From NCBI RefSeq assembly GCF_040436345.1, contig NC_133230.1, forward strand, positions 19,850,197 through 19,914,196: a stretch of DNA of 64,000 nucleotides. Reading direction: 5' to 3'. Below the pieces are notes generated by a model, which saw nothing but the letters and a program-made list of their open reading frames with translations, was not told where the DNA came from and ran no database searches. The translations under genes and the position numbers were made by a program. Of the stretch, positions 49,200-60,600 are shown piece by piece. Position 1 is the first letter of the stretch; every line of letters begins with the position of its first letter. This DNA comes from Pagrus major (Eukaryota > Chordata > Actinopteri > Spariformes > Sparidae).

Positions 49200-49617
49200 G
49201 TGCCCTGAATTTGCAAGAAAAAAAAATGTTGTGGTCACCGACCACACACTCAGCACGTTTCTGATTAAAGACAATCTTATATGTAACATGTAACATTTCT
49301 GCATTAAATCTCTTGAAGCTTAAATATTTTGTTGAGTTGTGTATTTATTGTCCTAAACTTTTACAACAATGTAAAAACCCAGAGAAATCTGCAATCTGTA
49401 AAGGGTGCATTCCATTTGGTTGCATGACGCTGTCACTTAAGGGTAAACATCAGATTATACGTCGGAGAGTGAGGGGGAGAGTCAGCAAATGATACTAAAT
49501 ATAATGTGAAATGAAACTTTAATATACTCCACCTTATCCATAACTATTTCCACCTGAGACAAGTAGATAGATTTGCATCAGCAATGGTGGCTGTCTATCA
49601 ATGAAGACAACATCTCC

Positions 49618-49618
<1 letters not shown>

Positions 49619-49668
<50 letters not shown>
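49619..49668. repeat. (AAT)n microsatellite
   Basis: About 16 AAT units directly before a CATTTATTTTATATAGCAC stretch typical of LINE 3' ends in fish, so it is probably the tail of the LINE fragment next to it. Confidence 0.93.
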
Positions 49669-49670
<2 letters not shown>

Positions 49671-50110
49671 ATTTATTTTATATAGCACTTTTCAGGGTGC
49701 ACAAAGACACTTTACAGGTTAAAAAGCAGAATAATGAAAACAACACACTAAAAATAGAAAAAAAGACAAGTTATACATTAAAAGCAGTTTTAAAAAGGTG
49801 AGTTTTGGTGAGTGTTTTGAAGGTAATGAGGTCTGTACAGTCTCTGATATGTTTGGGGAGGGAATTCCAGAGGGAGGGGGCAGCTACTGAGAAGGCTCTG
49901 TCACCCCAGGTTAGGTGCTCGGTCCATTATGGGATAGGGAACCAGTGGAGTTTCCGGAGAACGGGGCGATGTGGTCGCGGGTGAGCAGGCGAGCAGCAGA
50001 GTTCTGGACGTATTGGAGTTTATTTAGGAGTTTGGATGGTGTGCCATAGAGGATGCTGTTGCAGTAGTCAATATGCATCCCACTATGATCCCACGCTACT
50101 AATGTCTTTT
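49669..50110 (-). mobile_element. LINE fragment with 3' tail
   Basis: On the minus strand: the reverse transcriptase C-terminal segment IDYCNSILYGTPSKLLNKL, QYVQNSAARLLTRDHIAPF, followed (toward 49669) by the 3' end motif reading TATATAGCACTTTTCAGGGT on the plus strand. An AAT microsatellite ends it. Frame is broken; fragment only. Probably L2/CR1-related. Confidence 0.78.
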
Positions 50111-50310
50111 GTTTTATTTTGATTGAAGGAACCCTAGCAGCAGAAATTACATATTGTGCCTTTAAGGATCTCTTTCAGCTTTCTTTTTATCACTGCATTT
50201 ACTTTGCTGCACTTCTGTCTTGTAACTGTATTTACTTTGCTAAGTCTGATAAGGTGAAGTCTATTTCTGTATCTGTGCAGATGATATCAGTAAACGTTTG
50301 CGTTTGATTC
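49975..50310. repeat. Duplicated block shared with 45395-45705
   Basis: Nearly identical to the block upstream of the pseudogene copy, including sequence beyond the LINE. The pair brackets the pseudogene and the second NK-lysin gene. Confidence 0.8.
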
Positions 50311-51029
50311 TTTTTATGACTATTGTTTGTCAGACTGGACAATGTGTCAGTTTAAAAATGGAATATGTACTTCCATTTAAATCTCATAAATTCACATATT
50401 AGTGATTAACTTTGAAACTTTTTCTTAACAAACCTTTAAAAAACCCTAAAAAATGTTGTTAAAAATAAGCTGAAACCTTTTTACATGAAAACTTGATGTT
50501 TTAAAAAGCTGAAAGTTCAAAGTGATACAACCATGTTGATGGTGTGACTACAGAGCTCACACAACAGGGTGGTTGATGAATCTGTCACACGTACGTGTCT
50601 TTGTGGTTCTTTGAAAAACCTTTGTTAAGGACACTGCAAAATACATTCAGCACACAAACAGTAACAAACTGCATTTCATTATACTGGCAAATAAAAAAGT
50701 AGTGAATTTAAACTTCTCCTTGTGGTTTGTAGCTTTTTTAAAGATGGGCCGATGGGTGATGTGTAATGTCAGACCAACAGCTGATCGGTAAGCAAGACAC
50801 AAGGCAAAAGCAAGACGCTCAAGATCAGTGGTGAAAACATTTGCTCAAACTGAAAGAAAAAAACAAGTCAGAGAGATATTGAAAACCAACAACCATTACC
50901 CACCACCAACCTTCCTCTGACAGGATGTTGGTGGGTAGTTAATACCCAGAGGCAATGTTAAAGCTAAAACCATTATTTGGAGTTTGTGTGAAGTACATCT
51001 CATTGTAGCATACTTGCGTCAGTGGCAAA

Positions 51030-51260
51030 CATTTCTTGTTCTTTAACTAAAGTAGAAATATCCCACTGTAAAAAGACTCTGACAAGTAAAAGTCCTACAT
51101 TAAAATTTGTACTCAGTGCTTAAACTATTGAAACTAAAAGTACTCGGGCAGCAGAATGGCTCTTGCCCTTATAGTTCTACCATATCATATCTGATTGTTG
51201 TCAGGCTACCCATTGGAGCACCAAAAAATAAAAATAAACCCTACAACATTTTCCATTTTC
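51030..51260. repeat. Dispersed fish repeat, second copy of the 48232-48500 family
   Basis: Includes AAAGTAGAAATATCCCACTG, AGTAAAAGTCCTACATTAAA and AAAAGTACTCGGGCAGCAGA in the same order as the copy in the NK-lysin intron, but more diverged. Confidence 0.5.
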
Positions 51261-52301
51261 TCCTGTTGCAGTCACATGAGCTGAAAACTACAGTACCCAG
51301 CCGTTTTAGGGAACATTTGTGTTTGTGACATGTTTTTGAAGATGACGTCTCCAGTATAGCAGCTCCTGGTTTTGGGCCCACAGACATGGTGACAGTATTG
51401 AGAGATGGACTAACATATTGTTAGTTTTGGACTTTTGATTGGATTTGTTGACGATAACAAAATATATACATGTAACATTGTATATATCAGGCGCTAGGGT
51501 TTACTTAATAGCAAATTACACTATAAAGGTCAGTCCAGAGGCGCCTTTATTTATGGTCATGGTCAAAATTTTTATGTATACAAATCATTCTTAAAAATAA
51601 CACATTTTCACATTTCAGATCTTGATGTTGGTGTAAGCAATGTTAGCTACAACAAACTGGCTATCACTTGAGGGGGCAGATGATTCGAACAACAGCGTTG
51701 TTGTGACTCGAATGCAACAGATGGGGGAGATTATGTGGCTGAATTTAATCAATAACACCTTTAAAATGGAACAATTCAATCAATTTGTTCGTGACGTAAC
51801 TTAATTTTGAAGGAAGGTCCAAATTTGATATACTCATCCCGTCATCAGAAAAACAACAAATTAGGTCGACTATGAAAACAGCTCAATATGATATTTACAG
51901 TTTTTGTTGGGTGAGGACCTCTAGTGGCCATACGTATTATTATAGCAGTAAATACAAAGTGGGGTGAAGTTGTATAGTGAGCAGCAAAGTCCACATATGG
52001 AGGTGGTTGGGGATGGACGTTTGGTTTGAACACTGTTGGTGTTCAGTTTGAAACCACAGGTCAGCAGTGAGTTACTTGAACTCACAAATGTAAAGTGACG
52101 TCACGTACGTAAGTGAAGTTAACATAGTTATTTTAACTGAAACCACAATGTTTTTCTAAACTTAACCAAGTAGTTTTCTTGCCTAAGATTAACCAAACTG
52201 TGACAGTATGATGAAGTCTGCTTCGCTTGTCGCTGGTCTGCTGCAACTGTTTTTGGAGTGATCAGCAATTTGATCCATTTAGTCGTTTAGATATGAAGAT
52301 A

Positions 52302-52839
52302 CACCGATCAGCCACAACATTAAGACCACTGACAGGTGACGTGAATAACATCGATCATCTTGTCACAACGCAATGTTCTGCTGGGAAACCTTGGGTGTTT
52401 GCATTCATGTGAACACGCACCACCCATCCAAACACTGTTGTGGACCAAGTACACCCCCTCATCACAACAACACTACCCGATGGCAGTGGCCCCCCAGCAG
52501 GACAATGTGCCCTGACACACTGCAAACACTGCTCAGGAACAGCTCCAGGAACACAATAAAGGGCCCAAGGTGTTGACCAGGCCTCCAAATTCTCCAGATC
52601 CCAATCTGATCGAGCATCTGTAAGACGTGCTGGTGCAGGTCTGATCCATGGAGGCCCCACCCCCACCCCCGAACAGACAGGACCCAGAGGATCCACTTTA
52701 AAACACCCTGGTGCCAGACACCACAAGACACCCTCAGAGGTCTAAAGTCCATGTCTTGACAGGTCAGGGCTGTTTTGGCTGCACAAGGGGAACCTTCACA
52801 ATATTAGGCAGGTGGTCATAATGTTATGCCTGATCGGTG
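52302..52839 (+). mobile_element. Tc1/mariner-type element relic with terminal inverted repeats
   Basis: Left end CACCGATCAGCCACAACATT and right end (inverted) CACCGATCAGGCATAACATT match at 18 of 20 positions, with matching continuing to about 27 bp. A TA lies on both sides (52300-52301, 52840-52841), as expected for the target duplication of this superfamily. Inside, the plus strand keeps a decayed transposase end, around 52585-52625, reading SPDPNLIEHL then a stop, which matches the catalytic motif SPDLNPIEHLWD. With 538 bp and stops it cannot make its own transposase. Confidence 0.88.
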
Positions 52840-53759
52840 TATGTTGAAGAGGCAGACTCTTTCCTCTGATTGGTGCATTTCAGTTGGTTGGATAGTACAC
52901 CTCACCCAGTGGTCTTGACTTTAACAGATTTTTGAAAAGATCTCTATTGTCAAGGATTTCAGTTTCACTAGAAATTAGCTAAGCTACAGACATAATTCAA
53001 CCTTAAAGCTTTTACTTTCAAACTTCATATTAAAGCTCAGGTATTGAACTGAATATTGAAATGAAAATTTTCAAATTTTTCTTCCCATAGTGCCTGCATT
53101 ATGCTTCAAGGTTCACTGAAAATTACATTTGTGAAGCTCACAGTTTAACCTTCATTTTGACAGTAATTATGCATTTTTAAATAAAACATTTAATTTTGCC
53201 ATATATATGCACAAACATACAGAGCATGAAATTCCAATCACATTTAATAATTCAATTTTAATGTTGGCAGCCCTCGTGGTGAAACTGCAAAACTTGAGAA
53301 GGCATGGCTGCATTGTCAGAATGTTTTGAAGACGGATGCGGGCAACAGAGAGCACATTCCTATCACCGCACGTATTACCACATTTAGTTTCTAAACTTAA
53401 CCACAAGCTGACAGTCTGCAGCGCTGCATGTGAAAAAAACAGTAAAACGTTTTTTTTGGTCAACCAGAAAGAACTCAGATTAAACAGATTAAAAATGGGC
53501 CACTAAAAAAAAAAAATCACTTTAATTACTTTTTTTTTTTAATAATTCAGTGAGTTGAGGAAAAAATGTGCATTATGACACAAGCACACTGCAACACATC
53601 AAACTGTCACACATACACATAAATAAGGCGTACAAAACACATGAAACATAGAAGCTATTTACACAGAATGTCCTTGTTTTAATTGTGCAGCCTGAAGCTA
53701 TCACTGCTTACTGATGACAACCTTAAAAGAGTAGCACCCTCATTATAAACATGATGTGA

Positions 53760-53765
53760 TTTAAT
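53760..53765 (-). terminator. tonsl: Possible polyadenylation signal of tonsl
   Basis: On the minus strand, ATTAAA lies 66 bp beyond the tonsl stop codon. Another ATTAAA occurs near 53521. Which is used is not shown. Confidence 0.4.
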
Positions 53766-53831
53766 GAAACAAGGTTAGCTACTTAGTGTCATGATGAAGA
53801 TCTGCCATCATCTCGTTTCATTGCTCCCTCT

Positions 53832-56800
53832 TCATGAGGGGGCTGCAGCGGACAGCAGGCACTTGCAGTTTCGGTCCATGAAGCGTCCGCGTGACCGACT
53901 GCTGTCCCAGCTCTGCTTCAGGGCCTGCCGGTCCAGCTTGTTGAGTCCCTGAGAGCAAAGACGGAGATCCTGGACAAGCTCTGACAATCCGTCGAGGCCT
54001 GCAGCGTCCCAGGGGCCGGACACCTGACAACCTGAGGGCCAAGTGACAAGCAAGAATTCAAAGTGAATGTTTGATTCTCCCACTGGTCTTTCTTTTACAA
54101 CAAAGAAAACAAAAAGATCTAGGGGGAACATTTTCTATGAAGCACATGTCTATAATGTATCATATTCAAATTCATTAAGCTTTATGGGCACGAAAGTTTA
54201 AAGGTGTAATTTGCAAGAATATTGCTTGATTTCGAAGGTAGCTCCAAAAACATAGGGGGCAGCATATCACCAGAGTTACCAACAACTGCTGTTCTTTGCT
54301 AGCTATCCTTGGCTGTAGCTAGCTTCATTGGCTAATTAGCTCACGGCTCAGTTAGCTGGGAGCCAGCAACCCTAGAGGTCGCCTGGACCAAGACTTTGGA
54401 TTACAGGAGGAGTCACCGCAGGCGGCGGGGCCCAGCTCAACTGGATTTTGCAGCCTGACGTGAGAGTTAACACGGCTGGACAACAAACAGGGACAGACTC
54501 AAGACAGTTTGAAGACAGAGGATACAGTACAGAGGTGATTTACAGTGCCTCTGACCAAGACTATGACTTCGGGGACGACAAGACACGACAGGCTGTAGCG
54601 GGAGAGGCGTGCAGTGACAAGAAGCGACAAAGAGTTAGACATCAGCTGTGGGTGTAGAGCTGGAATATTTTTACATCTTACTCTGTGAATTGAGGATTTG
54701 ATTTGACCAAACCACGTGATTGTAGACTGACAAACCAGACTGTGTTGGTGAGTTTTATTTGGTTTATGTCGAGTGTGTTTATGAAGAGTTAACGAGGCAA
54801 TTAAGCTAATCTTTGTTCGGTAAAGGAGAGGAACTTGAATTCACAAGGAGCCAGTTGTAATTTCCTGTTTAGTCAGGAAAACAGAAGTAAGAGTAGTTCC
54901 TGTTGATGGAAATGTGTGTAAATTGTTTTGCGACATTTCAAAAGTGTGCTTCAAATCCGCTTTACAATTAGATTGAAACATAGCTTGTGAATGTAACTTT
55001 GCTTGTAAGAAACTGTTCTGTATGGTGTACATACACACACACACGTACCTTGAAGGTTGAGTAGGGTCAAAGGTCGACAAGCCTCTCTGAGGGAGTTGAG
55101 GATGTTGTGAAGTCCCGCTGACGTTACAGACGGGTTTCCTGATAGGTTCAGACTCACCAGAGTCGTACATGACGGCAGGCACCTGGAAGTCCAAAAAGTT
55201 TAAGTTTAATATCATCACTAATAGCATGATTTTGTGAAAAGCTTTGATTTACGGAAATCATATGCATGCATTTTCTCAAACACACACACCTGGCCAAGCT
55301 AGCTACAGTGCTGTCCGTCAACCCGTTTGCTGCCAGACTCAGGTGGGTCAGCGAACTCTCGTCCTACGAGGAGAAAAATGCTTTCATATGTTTGCTCTGA
55401 ATGGCATTTGTATTAAATTTGTGTGCATAGTGCAGAACGTGATCCGTGTGTGTACCTGTGACAGGACGTTGGTGAGGTGTTCCAGCGGCAGGTAATCAGC
55501 AGGACCCCTGCGCACGGCGGACAGATCCAGGTGTGTGAGACAGTGGAGAGGAAGAGTCTTCAACACCAGCTCAAAGCCAGTGGAGCCCAGTGCATTGTGG
55601 GATAGACACACAGACTTCAGGTGTCCTGTTCCTGAAAGATCAGAGGATATTAAAAGATTTATTTACTAATTTTAAAGCCCAAAACATCATAGTAGTATCA
55701 CTAAATGTGTACTGTTTCTAACTCTCCTTTCTAGCCAATTAGAAATCCTGACACTTCCTGTTTGTTAAACTCAAGAGAGCTCTATCAACATCTTATGTAA
55801 ACATTCAGTGGCGTTTCAGTTAAGCTAAACACTGACTCGGCCTGTTTGAGCGTCACCTGTCAGAGCGCTGGCCAGCAGCAGTCGATGCTGCTGTAGGAAG
55901 CGAGCCGTGAGGCTGCAGGCCTGCAGAGAGAGCCTGGCTAACAGAGGGCAGCAGGACAGCAGACAGGACAGGGACTCAGACACAGCGTCACCCAGCGGGT
56001 TCATGCTGAGGTCGAGCTCCTCCAGGCACTGTGAGAAGAGACCACAAACAGCAATATTACTCTATTAAATTACATTCATATTGTTATATATTATATATTA
56101 TTATATTGTTGTTACATATTGTTATTCCAAGTGTCTGACAACATTATAGAAAGGACGGACAGACAGAAAGATCTGCTCTATCGCTCTGTTCAAAGCCATC
56201 AGACTCCTTTGACAGCAACAGTTATTTTAGTCACAGAAAGTGAGAGCTGCTATTCAGTTTGTGTTATTGTGTAAGTCTGTTGTTTCAACACGTTAGTTTG
56301 GCAATCAGTTCACACAATAACAAAAAAACAGATCCAGGCAGTGGTAAACCAGCAATTCTCACATTTAAAAAGGTAAAATGACAGCTTTAAAATGGGCGAC
56401 CTGTCGTTCTCAGATGGGACAGAAAAATGTCCATGTTTTTTGAACAGACCGTTTGAACACTGTGGGTTGTGACACCCTCAGCAGATCACACTGGGAGGAG
56501 CTGTGATTTGAGTTCATACGCTAGCAAAGTGTCATCAAAACCAAAGCTATCAACCGTGTGCTTTAATCTAACCTAACATCTACTTAATTCAGTGTGCCAC
56601 AACAGCAACAACACTGCAACCACTAGAAAATCAGAGCAGGCAAATCAGATTTCTTTAGTTTCTCAGGTCAGATCTGTTGTGATTAGATTGGATTTCTGTG
56701 TTCAGACATCACCAACCTGTCCGCATAGGTTGCTGTGGTAACGACATAGGCATCAGTAACTAGTACATAACAATAGGTATGCTGTTTTTTTTAACGTGGC

Positions 56801-57600
56801 AGCATGAATTTCCTGATGTCTCCCTCAAAAAACCATCCACAGGCTGTTTTTCTATGCGTTATCGTCCATACTGCTCTGCTAGTAGCAGCATAGATTCTGC
56901 CCATCAACTATGATGGTGACTCTGACTCTCTTGATTTGACATCGTCCTCTTGTGTCGGTTTGCATTTGACGCAAAACGCACTTTCAAATTCGAATTGAGT
57001 GGCCAGGAATTCCCACTGACATGAATCACCTCCAAATGGGCGGGCGGTCTGAACTAGCTATTAGTCACACAAATGGTTTAAGGTTTAACCCTTTGAGATT
57101 CTAGTGTGGTTTAGTCTGAATTTAACCTTTAAGGTTGCTGTAAACTAACTACATCGTCAATTTTCATCACGATCTGGATCCAAACAGTGACAGTTGTACG
57201 ACCAAATTATCTTTAAAAGCTGCATTAAATCACAGAGGAAACACTGATGACAGCAGGTGGACTGAAAAACAGACTCCAGCTGGACTCTTTACCGGAAATG
57301 CCGGATGGCTCAGTCCCTTTAAAGCATTCACAGCCTTCTCCAGCCCTTCCCCTGTAATCTGACAGGCAGAAACGTCCAGCAGCCGAAGCCGAGGCATGGT
57401 GATTGTTGTGGCAACCAGCTCGGGAAGAAGCTCATCGTGGAGACGGTTGCCAGAAATGCGCAGCTCGGTGAGGCTGGCCTGAAGTTTTAGGGCACGAAGG
57501 AGCGGGTTGAGGGAGGAGGGGGCCAAGCTGAGGCCGCACACAGACACCGAGGAGCTCCCGTCCTGCGCCTCGCACAGCCGGGTGACACGCTTGTTCTCAA
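53832..57600 (-). CDS. tonsl: tonsl exons encoding the C-terminal leucine-rich repeats
   Basis: Exons 57600-57293, 56028-55857, 55631-55456, 55363-55290, 55182-55049 and 54031-53832. LRR units: [98 protein letters not shown] and [20 protein letters not shown]. In human TONSL the LRR region binds MMS22L and RAD51. The protein ends [13 protein letters not shown], with no human counterpart in the last residues. Confidence 0.93.
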
Positions 57601-60600
57601 CTGCAGGGAGACAAAGAGAGGCTATGCTCCAGGATGGGTTGTCAGAATGTGTGTGTCTGCGTTTGGGTCTATTTGTCTGTGTTGCTCACCCACTGCCAGG
57701 CTCTGACAGGCCTTCTTGTAACGCTCAGGGAGAGGAGGGAGATCCCAGGAGCAAACTTCAGCCAGGACCTAAGACACGAAAACAAAAACATTGCCAACTA
57801 TTTTAATAACTAATTAATCATTTCAGTCACTTTTTAAAGCAAAAGTGCCAAAACACTTTCTCGTTCTAGCTTTTTAAATGTGAAAATTAGCTATTCTTCT
57901 TCCAATTCAAGTTCACTTATTGTGAAGGGCATTTCTTAACATCTGTCCTCACCTCTTCGTTGGTGTGCAGGACTGCCAGCAGCAGGTCCTGCGGGGAGAG
58001 CAGAGCGCCTTCCTTCTGCAGAGACAGGCGAGGCAGGAGGCCACATTTCTGGTAGTAACGCTGAGCGGCCTGCTCACACAGCCACGACACGGTGCAGGAG
58101 TCGGCCTCACTGGAGCACAGTGCAATGAGGATGAGAGTAAACATGCAAAAACACCAGTATGGTGCTAAGAGTCAAATAGTAAATCCTCCAGTGGTTAATA
58201 AATAAATAAATAAATAAATAACTAAATCTAAAAAAGCACATCAGTGGTGCCGCTGTTGTAGCAGAATGTGATCAGAAGTGCTTTAGCAGCAGTATAGAAG
58301 AAAATAGACAACAATGTCATTCATTCATATGAATAGCATGACATACTGTATACAGTATACCAACCTCTGTGGAACTGGAATGAGAAAAACATCCTCCTGA
58401 ACTCTGACCCTCATTCTGATTGGTGGAGGCAGTGATGTAGGCATGGGAGCAGCCAAAGTGTGAGCTGGAGGCTGAAATACATTAACAAATACATATAAGC
58501 AAAATGGATTGGCTTCTTTAAAGGGGAATTCTACAAATTACCACATCAGAGTGTGTTAACCAGTCTTGGGGAGTCTGCATTTATGAAAAAAGTTGTATGT
58601 CGGAGCTGCATGAAATCTAATAAATTGCCTTGAGTGATGTCATTTGAGACAGCTTGGTTCAGTCTGCAGAAGCTTGAAAATGAAAAAAAAGCGAGCAAAA
58701 CAAAACTGGGGCCTCGTGGGCATCTGTAGCCTGCTCCTCATGCTGCTCGAGGCGAGCAACTCCAGGTTGCACGAGCAGCTACTTACATAACATACACAAA
58801 TCTCAGACAGGACTGCTGTGGCATTGTGGGTAATGTCTGCACAACATTTTGATGAGGAAGAGGAATGTATGGGAGTGTATGAATGTATGTGTGCAGTGCA
58901 CACTCTACCAAGACTAGGATATGTCTATGGGCAGCTCCCAGATTATACTTTCTCCATAAATTATGATCCAGTTTCACCAAAATCTGTGAAGAAGTCCTAA
59001 AGTTGAATCAAAATCCTGAAAAGTAAATCAAGACAAAGTTCTGCAAATGCTGAAACACAAACTGTGCGATGTTACTCATGCAAAGCCATGATGTAAAGTA
59101 CACAAAGGCGGTTAAGATCCAAGATAAGATGGTGATCAGGCTGCGGCAGTGTCTGCGGCAGTGTCTTAAAATGGAGCTACTTTCTTGATCGCCTCTCTCA
59201 TTTACCAGCACATTCATCACTGTGTGAAGTTAATCAAGAATGACGACAGTTTCCTGAAAAATGACGTTCCAGTTACAGCTCCCTGTGATATTAATAATCG
59301 TCTGGCAGATGTCAACACTGAATCAGTAATGTGAAATCTCTCTCTGAAATTCGACTCTTCTGAACTTGAAATTAGTCCTTCTTAAGGAATGTTACCTTTC
59401 TCTTCGTCCAAGGCAAGAAATACTGCTTTGACGTGCATTTTTCTAGATGTGACTCCATCAGAATAAAGTGTAGGATGCAGAGATTTTTCCTGACCTGCAT
59501 GTGTATTTGTGGAGGCGGAGGCGTCGCCGGTCTCATGTCTTCATCATCTGTAACTGTGGGACTGTGTGACCTGTTGACCTCTCGTCGGCCCAACCTGACC
59601 ATCCCCGGCATTTGAGTCATTTTGACCTGGTGAGGCCTCAGGGAGCTGTTCTTTTTCAGAGAGAGACCCCTGCTGGAAGAGGATGGAACTGCAGAGCCTG
59701 AAGTAGAAGAAGAGCAAAATGTAGGTAAAATAAGCAAAGAAATGTGGAGTAAAACAGATTAAGAGAGTGAAATCATTACCTCTGGAGGTCGTGTCAGAGG
59801 TTATGTGCATGTGTTGACCTCTTGCTGCTGACGACAAGGCTGCGCCCTCCCCTCTAATCCCGTTCTGTTCCTCTCTAAGCCTTCTCTTCTTCTTCGGCTG
59901 GATTTCCTCCAAGTCATCCTCCAACCAGTCGTCAGCCAGATATTCCTCCTCAGGAACCAGGGCCGATTTGTTGCTGGCTGAAACAGCAGGTGTGCTGGAG
60001 AACTGAGGTTGCGTCAGACCCTGGAGACGACTTTTGGCGCTGCCTAAGCCTCGGATGGCGCTCTGGTACTCCTCTCGCGCAAAAACAGACGGCGCAGGAG
60101 CCTCCCTGACATTTTCCCGACCTGAGTTTGGGATGGAGTTGGTTTCCCTGTTTGGGGGAGCTTCCTGTTGACTCGGGGCTGCTGGGAAACTGCTTCTGGA
60201 GCGGACGGGGCGGAGAGGACTAACCGGGCAGTCAGTATCGCTGTCGTCTGAGGAGCTGCTGTTATTCTAAGAAATGTGTACACATAAAACATGAAGTGTA
60301 ATTGTAAATCTAGAGAATCCTAAAGAAAGAGTTTGTATAATCCTAATGAATCCAAAGTATTTGTAAGGAGCAATTATGTTTACCCCATACAGGACAGCAG
60401 CCTCGGTCCCTCTGGCTCTGTGGCGCTGTGTTGAGCCATTGCTCTGCCACCGTTTGGGACTGGCAGGTACTCCCTTCACCTCTGAGTTCCTGGCGCAGGG
60501 CCAGTCTTGGCTGGAGGAACAGCCCCCTCCAGAGGACAACAGTGGCTCTGAGTTCTCAGCATCAAACAGCTGGCTGTCCTGCAGGGCATCGAAAGGCTTG

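Larger units (their letters stand above)
49200..53759. other. Repeat-rich intergenic region between NK-lysin and tonsl
   Basis: No gene found. It contains an AAT microsatellite, a LINE fragment within a duplicated block, a fish dispersed repeat (about 51030-51260), and a Tc1/mariner relic (52302-52839). The rest is AT-rich and without features. Confidence 0.65.

Noticed and set aside
49601-49801. Open frame with a long poly-Ile run
   Set aside because: Direct translation of the (AAT)n microsatellite.
52355-52752. Open frames of 96-123 codons on the minus strand
   Set aside because: They lie within the Tc1/mariner relic, antisense to the decayed transposase; not a gene.
54448-54657. 69-codon plus-strand open frame in the last tonsl intron
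   Set aside because: Lies in a dispersed fish repeat; no support as a gene.
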